From NCBI GenBank assembly GCA_936440205.1, contig OW387134.1:17834908-17898907 (forward strand): a stretch of DNA of 64,000 bases. The letters are read 5' to 3'. The notes below the pieces were generated by a model. It worked only from the letters and a program-made list of their open reading frames with translations. It was not told the DNA's origin and made no database searches. Every line of letters starts with the position of its first letter. Within the stretch, counting starts at the first letter, position 1. Made by a program: the position numbers and the translations under genes. Source of the stretch: Lepidonotus clava (Eukaryota; Annelida; Polychaeta; Phyllodocida; Polynoidae). This document shows, in pieces, positions 58,660-64,000 of the stretch.

Positions 58660-59601
58660 AGATATTTAAAAACTGGGTTAGAATAAAATCTACTTGTAAT
58701 AAGCCCCTAGTAGTAGACACATATAAGGCAAATGTATGCATGACTGACTCCGGTATACAATGTTGGTTAAATAATATAAAATATATGATGTGTGAGGTGC
58801 TAGAATTGCAGGACATGTGGAATACCTATAGCAACAAGGACAGTAATTAAAAACCTTCCAACAGCACAGTAAAAGTTTTGGAAACTGAATTGAAAGAACT
58901 CTACTCAAAGAAATGGGAAAATACTATAAATCAAGATGCCAGGATTAATGGTGAAAGAAACAAGCTACGTACTTATAATAAATTTAAAAACAATTTCACC
59001 TTTGAGCCATACTTACTCCACTTGACCAATAGAGTAGCTAGAACAAACTTTACCCATCTGCGGACTAGCGCCCATAATTTACAGATTGAAAGAGGTAGAT
59101 ACACCAAGCCCAAAACAGCTATCGAGGATAGACTCTGTCAAGTATGTAATGAGACAGAAGATGAACAACACTACGTCATGCAGTGTAAAACTAACGAACA
59201 TTACCGAACCAAACTATTTTATCAAATTACACTATTATATAACAACTTTAACAGACTAGATTCAAATGAGAAATTTATTTACATCATGCAAGCCCAAGAA
59301 TCTCAACTTGCCACCTATGTTGAATCTTTCATACTAAAGACAATATTGCATAGGAAAAATGGTGAGCTCTAGCACTAGTCAGATGTCGTCAGACTTGCCA
59401 ACTGTTATTAGATCTGTTCTTTATTTAAGAGGTATGTTATGTTATGTTATGCCATTAACTTTTTGTTTATATATCAGATGTTTATTGATATTGATAACAT
59501 GTTTATGTATGTAGTATGTAGGACTTTAGATATGTGCTTTGTAAAAATTACTTTGTAAAGAAGTGTATTACAATAAAGCTCCTTGAACTTGAACTTGAAC
59601 T
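58660..59601 (+). mobile_element. LINE, 3' part after the LTR element insertion
   Basis: Directly after the duplicated AGAT the LINE frame continues (FKNWVRIKSTCNKPLVV). It has one in-frame stop (TAA, near 58,849), then a 165-codon C-terminal region. There, RLCQVCNETEDEQHYVMQCK is the Cys/His-rich end typical of these LINEs. An AATAAAG and a short TTGAAC tandem tail (about 59,583-59,601) form the 3' end, a microsatellite-like tail typical of CR1/L2-group LINEs. The stop and truncation make this copy dead. Confidence 0.85.
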
Positions 59602-60015
59602 CTTTAACAAATGTGCATGAATTAAAAAGCATATCAGACAGATTGAGTATCTCAAGATAAGATTGTCTGAGAATATGTATGGTTAGCGGATAGAGATCCT
59701 GATTCAGCGCCTAAGAGTTTGAACTTTGTGCTAAACTTGATCATGACGTGAAACTATCCCCAACTCACTGACTCAACTTTCAGGCAGACTGGGACTGAGC
59801 ACTCAGTCAATTTGAATCTGTGCGACTCCAACTCAGAGACAGAGCCTGTCAGAGGAGGATTCTGCAGAGTAGGATTTGACGTCGGCTCGTAATCACGGAG
59901 GCTTTCATAGCTACTGTCAGAGCGGTATTATTATGATCTAATTCGTGAAACATTTGAACAGGAAGCAACTAAAGTATATGTCATGCAGTGTGTATAATAT
60001 AAGCAGCAAACTTAC
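59602..60015 (-). other. TRIM23 intron 1, part next to exon 1
   Basis: Host intron between the LINE 3' tail and exon 1. Nothing notable apart from short repeats of ACTGAGCACTCAGTC/AACTCAGAG type near 59,795-59,840. Confidence 0.6.
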
Positions 60016-60081
60016 ATTTTCTATGTTGGTTTTTGTATTTATGAAGTTGAAACTCGAGTAGGCATATCCACCGGAAGCCAT
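60016..60081 (-). CDS. TRIM23: E3 ubiquitin ligase / ARF GTPase TRIM23, exon 1
   Basis: Twenty-two codons, starting MASGGYAYSSFNFINTKTNI, end in phase 0 at GTAAGT. This matches exon 2, which starts in phase 0 with VECRVCDD. The assignment rests on phase, length (human TRIM23 has about 30 residues before its RING) and position next to TRAPPC13, as in human. No other upstream ATG exon was found. It implies a 25.2-kb intron 1. Confidence 0.75.
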
Positions 60082-60298
60082 CTTTGATATTGACATCATC
60101 CGCACAGAATATGAAGAGTAGGTTTCAAATAAAACAGAAAGTAATAAACTGGTAATTTGTTAAGAGAAATATGATGAAAATAAAATAAAAGAATTAATCT
60201 GCTACATAACATATTTTTTATAACCATATTAAAAATATTTAGGTGATCATTTTGTCCGAGACACCCATTTTACTTTCTGCGGGACTATCATCAACAAC
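60082..60298. promoter_or_regulatory. Bidirectional promoter of TRIM23 and TRAPPC13
   Basis: Only 217 bp separate the TRIM23 ATG (minus, 60,081) from the TRAPPC13 ATG (plus, 60,299). Both genes must start transcription in or near this interval, as they do in human where they lie head to head. The interval is AT-rich with no obvious TATA box in either direction. Confidence 0.75.
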
Positions 60299-60341
60299 AT
60301 GGAGGCCTCTCGCGAAAAGGAGCATCTGCTGGCATTAAAAG
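60299..60341 (+). CDS. TRAPPC13: TRAPP complex subunit 13, exon 1
   Basis: Fourteen codons, MEASREKEHLLALK, plus one G before GTAGGG. Human TRAPPC13 begins MEVNPPKQEHLLALKVMRL (from memory); the shared EHLLALK followed by a phase-1 junction that predicts Val fits exactly. TRAPPC13 belongs to the TRAPPIII complex, which activates Rab1 in ER-Golgi traffic and autophagy. The identification is short but is backed by head-to-head position with TRIM23. Later exons are beyond the window. Confidence 0.82.
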
Positions 60342-60858
60342 GTAGGGTTTTCTATGATATACATAATCATATTTTATCCTTAAGAAGATGTCAAGGTAGT
60401 GGGAATATTAGTGGTGTTTGCCTGCAGTTCAATCCTCGCGAGAGCTTTGTTATTTTGATAAAATCAAGTGATCTCTCTGTCGGGTTGGTCGTTTTTGGCC
60501 ACCTCCACTCCCACTGGGCTCGCTGTCATAACCCTCGGGACGGAGTGGGCGGGGTGTCACAGGCGGAGGGTATTGATATTGACTATTGTGCTGTCGGCGT
60601 AGCTTATACTCTGTAACTAGGGTCAGCAAGAAGCTGTAGGGCAGATGATCTATAGATTGATGGAAGTATGAGTCACAGGACGGAGTGAAGTCTAGACTTG
60701 ACTTCAGATGATCTGGCCAGGCTTCACTAGCTAACTTAAGTCAAGAAATCTAATTAGGGCTTAGGCTAAAAATGTATTAGAACATTAAACCAGCTTGAAG
60801 TGTAAAATAATATGCTTTTTGATGTGTGTCTCTATGACTATGTACGTTAGTTCAAATG

Positions 60859-60919
<61 letters not shown>

Positions 60920-62770
60920 TACTCTGTCCTGGCACCTGGATGTTTGATTGGGTTGACTATAAAAAAAATAATATCCAACATCGGGACAGTAAATCGGGTC
61001 TGGCTATGGTGAAGATCAGTCTCTTTGTAGATAAATTTAATATGATTTTAAATAGGGTGAGCACTGCACATGCAAAATGATAAAAGGCAGTCAGGGAAAA
61101 AAAGAGTTTGGAAATATGATCAAAACGCAGGGAAAGTACAAGTATTTTAGTTTTACCAGGTTTTGGAATTCCTGGTTCTAAAAATACAAGACATAACATT
61201 TTTGTTTAAAGGATTTTATTCATTTCTGCCTTATATCGTGACAAATGATTGGAAAGACACATCGAATATTGATTAGGTACGTTGAAATTGAACAAAAAAG
61301 AGTTGAGGTATTGGTATTTTATTTGGTCATTTCTTCAAAGGAAACCTTGCACATGGTTGCATGATGAATATTGCACAGTGATCTTTTTTGAAAGTGGCGT
61401 TTGAATCAAGACATGATGATGCTAGAAATATATCAAGAATAATCCAAGTGTACATAACTTAATTAAGATTAGGGAATCTGGATTATTTTATGTGTTTTTA
61501 AGGAATTCCCCATATTTGTAATGTCACAAGGACACTAATTTGGAATTCCCAATTTTTATAAAAGGGAATTCCCAATTTCCAAAAATTGATAGGAATCAAA
61601 TTGAGTTTTAGCATAAAATGTGTAAACAATGGCCCCTCCAGGCTAATAATAAGTGTATTTGTCACTCACCTAACTCCATGAAATAACCTTGGATTCTTAG
61701 TTATTTTGAGAGGGCATTCCCATTATTGATATTTAGCAAGGGGAATATTTAAACCCCAGTATTTAAGGAATTCACAAATTCAATTTTATTTCCTGAATGA
61801 TTGTTAGATATCTTGATAGACTATTTTGCTTTTTTTTTAAAAACATGTCTCTAATCTTAAATATTTTTTAATATTCTTTTTTTTTTTTATAGAATACTCA
61901 TGTGAAGTGAAATATGCTAAAATTGGCAACTTGAAATTTTATGTGCAAGGAACCCTTCAAGTTAATTCTCAGATAGACAATACGGAGTGGTTGCCTCCTG
62001 TGTCATTGTTCAGTGATCTCTGATCACTTCACTCACCACACCTTCTGATACAACCATGCACTAAGAAAGGGTGACTTTTCATCCTTTTAAAGCCATCTAT
62101 GAAGCATTTGAAACACATCATAGAACCTTCAAATTCATGCATGAGGCTGTGCAGAGATCCCAGTATTCCCTCTTTTGCAGGAAATCCGGTTTTAGAATAT
62201 CCACATTTTTTAAAAATAAATATTCCTTTAGTACATGTAAATGGCATATACATATTTGCTCAATCCGATGTTAAATGATTGGACCGTTATATGCAATAGG
62301 CCTATAGCTTTAGCTACATCCCCCTCATGGAAATTGTCCTGTCGTATACCCATTTCTAACTGAAAATAACATGTCTTTAAAAGACCAATCTTACACTGGC
62401 TTTTTGGGTCCTGGACATCTGGTTTTCTCCTATACCTTCACCGTTGCCTTCTTGCTCGGCTAGGTTATGGAGATTGTAGTAACATGTGTTTTCCATCACT
62501 GTCACAGACCGGCAGACTTGTAACCTGAGGAGGGCGCCAATTGTTTTTGCAGGCTGAGGACATTTCATTATATTTGTAATAAGTGCATTCATTTTGCTAA
62601 GAGGACTCCACGAAATGTACATAAATAAGGATGTGAACTTCATGGTTATTCTAACTTATTAGATTTCCTAAATTAAGTATGATCCCTGCTGGCATCTCTG
62701 GAACCGTTGTGGGTGATATGGCATTTTTAATCAAGCTGTCATCACATTTATGATTATTGGCTACTTTTTA
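60342..62770 (+). other. TRAPPC13 intron 1, first part
   Basis: AT-rich intron. It holds a TA microsatellite (60,861-60,916) and, near 61,500-61,580, repeated GGAATTCCC words. I looked for a second exon beginning with a VMRL-like text and found none. Confidence 0.6.
60861..60916. repeat. (TA)n microsatellite
   Basis: About 56 bp of uninterrupted AT dinucleotide repeat. Confidence 0.95.
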
Positions 62771-62828
62771 GTGAAGAAATGGGCTGTATAGTACGTGATT
62801 TTCAGTAATATACGGCCCATTTCTTCAC
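62771..62828. repeat. 20-bp inverted repeat, one mismatch
   Basis: GTGAAGAAATGGGCTGTATA (62,771-62,790) faces TATACGGCCCATTTCTTCAC (62,809-62,828) around 18 bp. The single mismatch is a G:T-compatible change. A 58-bp hairpin element. Confidence 0.8.
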
Positions 62829-62969
62829 GTATAAAGGTCGGGTGGCCACTGCTTTGTTCTCAGTAACGATATAATGGAAAACTTTGTAAAGCTATTGTTG
62901 GAAATAGCCCTTCCTTTGTGCAATGAATTGCATTATATTAACCATGGTTGCCACTTTCAAGCCTCACTG

Positions 62970-63115
62970 GTCACAGCCTTGTAGCCAGTGGTGGTCACCT
63001 GACTATGTTTGGGAGGGGTATAAGTATAATTGATAGGATGATCTGTGCTTTGAGGTCAATCCAGTGGTCAGTGCCAGCCCTCAGCCAGTGGTGGTCACCT
63101 TTCTTTAGGTGGGAG
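62970..63115. repeat. Short dispersed repeat family, first cluster
   Basis: Two units sharing GCCAGTGGTGGTCACCT, then a GGGAGGGG stretch and, in the first, TATAAGTATAATTGATAGG and GTGCTTTGAGGTCAATC. The same words return at 63,665-63,950. Units are about 100 bp and imperfect. Confidence 0.7.
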
Positions 63116-63258
63116 GGGCCAGTGTTTGTTTGTCATTAACTCTGGCCTTTCGGCCAATAGCTGACAATTGGAGAGCAGGGCTAACTATTTGCACCAAAAA
63201 TAGTGTCAAATTGGCCCTGATAGCCAACCCGGAGCAAACGGCAGTGTATACTTCCTGG

Positions 63259-63357
63259 ATCAGTATGTCCGAAATATTTAAATGAGTTACTGACATGCTA
63301 CTGACTTTACACTGACTTGTTACTGGCAACTCATTTAAATATTTCGGACATACTGAT
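63259..63357. repeat. Perfect 30-bp inverted repeat with 39-bp spacer
   Basis: The arms at 63,259-63,288 and 63,328-63,357 are exact complements over 30 bp (left arm begins ATCAGTATGTCC and ends AAATGAGTT). The spacer consists of TACTGAC/ACACTGAC-type words, and the same ACTG-rich pattern runs on to about 63,470. Perfect arms suggest a young element or ongoing gene conversion. Confidence 0.85.
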
Positions 63358-63470
63358 TTACCACTGTTCAACCACTGTTTTTCCACTTATTTCCACTGAT
63401 TTACCACTGAAATGCTACTGAAAGCTGACACTGATTCTATACTCCTGACACACTGTTTTTCCACTGAGTC
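63358..63470. repeat. ACTG-rich irregular tandem repeat
   Basis: Words TTACCACTG, CCACTG, TACTGA and ACACTG recur about every 10-14 bp. The pattern continues that of the spacer of the preceding inverted repeat. It looks like a degenerate minisatellite belonging to the same inserted unit. Confidence 0.6.
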
Positions 63471-63664
63471 TCGGTCCGGGAACAGTGATCATGGCACTTT
63501 TTTCCAATAATCTTTTAATTCTTTTTCTGACCATATTTTACATGTTTTTCCTTGCCACTTATGAGAGCAGTTACAAATAAAAAATGAGGGCCAACCAAAA
63601 GCTGTCAGGTCCAACAGTATTTTGGAAAAATTGGCCCTGTTGGCTGACAGGCTAAAAAGTTAGT

Positions 63665-63960
63665 TTCCAAGACTAAGTGGTATAAGTATAATTGACAGAT
63701 AGGCCTTTGCTTTGAGGTAAATCCTATGGCCAGTGCCAGCCCTCAGCCAGTGGTGGTCACCTTACTGTAGGTAGTATAAGTATTTCAGATTGACAGGTAC
63801 GCCTGTGCTTTGGGGTTGATCCAGTGGTCAGTTCCTGCTCTTAGCCTGCGGTGGTTGCCTGACTACAGATGGGAGGGGTAAAAGTATAATTGAGATAGGC
63901 TTGTGCTTTGAGGTCGACTCAGTGGTCCTCAGCCACTGCCAGTGGGTCGATGTTTTCTAC
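63665..63960. repeat. Short dispersed repeat family, second cluster
   Basis: About three more imperfect units: GCCAGTGGTGGTCACCT at about 63,744, GCCTGCGGTGGTTGCCTGAC at about 63,845, each with TATAAGTAT/AAAAGTATAATTGA and TGTGCTTTG(A/G)GG words. Together with the first cluster this looks like one array of about 100-bp units split by an insertion of roughly 0.55 kb. Confidence 0.65.
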
Positions 63961-64000
63961 GTTCTTCACCCGTAGATTCTTTAGGATCTAAATTTTGGGA

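Noticed and set aside
62071-62274. Possible TRAPPC13 second exon
   Set aside because: The translated text does not match the VMRL region expected after exon 1, and the splice phase does not fit.
1-64000. tRNA, rRNA or CRISPR features
   Set aside because: No cloverleaf with A/B boxes, rRNA core text or spaced direct-repeat array was seen.

Overview
The window is eukaryotic, from an animal with intron-bearing genes. It holds a germline multi-Tudor gene, the Mediator subunit MED26, and the pair TRIM23 and TRAPPC13. I infer an invertebrate, with a lophotrochozoan such as a mollusc as a weak guess. The reasons are the very long Tudor protein, AT-rich non-coding DNA full of poly-C/poly-G runs, many small inverted-repeat elements, and a very large envelope-bearing LTR element. 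Nothing in the sequence fixes the species.

Layout. Positions 1-11,099 (minus strand) hold six exons of a giant Tudor-domain protein of the piRNA pathway, with at least 13 Tudor cores; its 3' end lies outside the window. Positions 13,255-14,227 (plus) carry two well-spliced exons of a small gene I do not recognise. Positions 16,685-22,022 (plus) are a complete three-exon MED26 with a GC-rich promoter. From 22,023 to 29,337 there is AT-rich intergenic DNA with a TTAA-flanked DNA transposon, a GC-rich fold-back element and a 166-bp tandem repeat.

Positions 29,338-60,081 (minus) are a complete TRIM23: RING, B-boxes, coiled coil and C-terminal ARF GTPase in nine exons, predicted 568 aa. Its 22-codon first exon at 60,016-60,081 lies 25.2 kb from exon 2. 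On the other strand, 217 bp away, TRAPPC13 exon 1 starts at 60,299. The same head-to-head pair exists in human, so this is old microsynteny around a shared promoter.

TRIM23 intron 1 is mostly mobile DNA. A 5'-truncated LINE is split by a 20.65-kb LTR element (38,009-58,659). That element has 607-bp LTRs that look identical, a 4-bp AGAT target duplication, gag, Ty3/Gypsy-type pol with a GPY/F integrase, accessory reading frames, a long env, a 216-codon antisense reading frame with SGNH-hydrolase-like layout, and about 7 kb of non-coding 3' DNA with hairpins and short repeated motifs. It is young; env looks whole and gag-pol has about two breaks. The antisense gene and structured 3' region are the least explained parts of the window.

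Positions 60,342-64,000 are TRAPPC13 intron 1, with a TA microsatellite, two strong inverted repeats and a family of short dispersed repeats. All exon boundaries were placed by eye from splice consensus, phase continuity and protein similarity from memory; no alignment was run.
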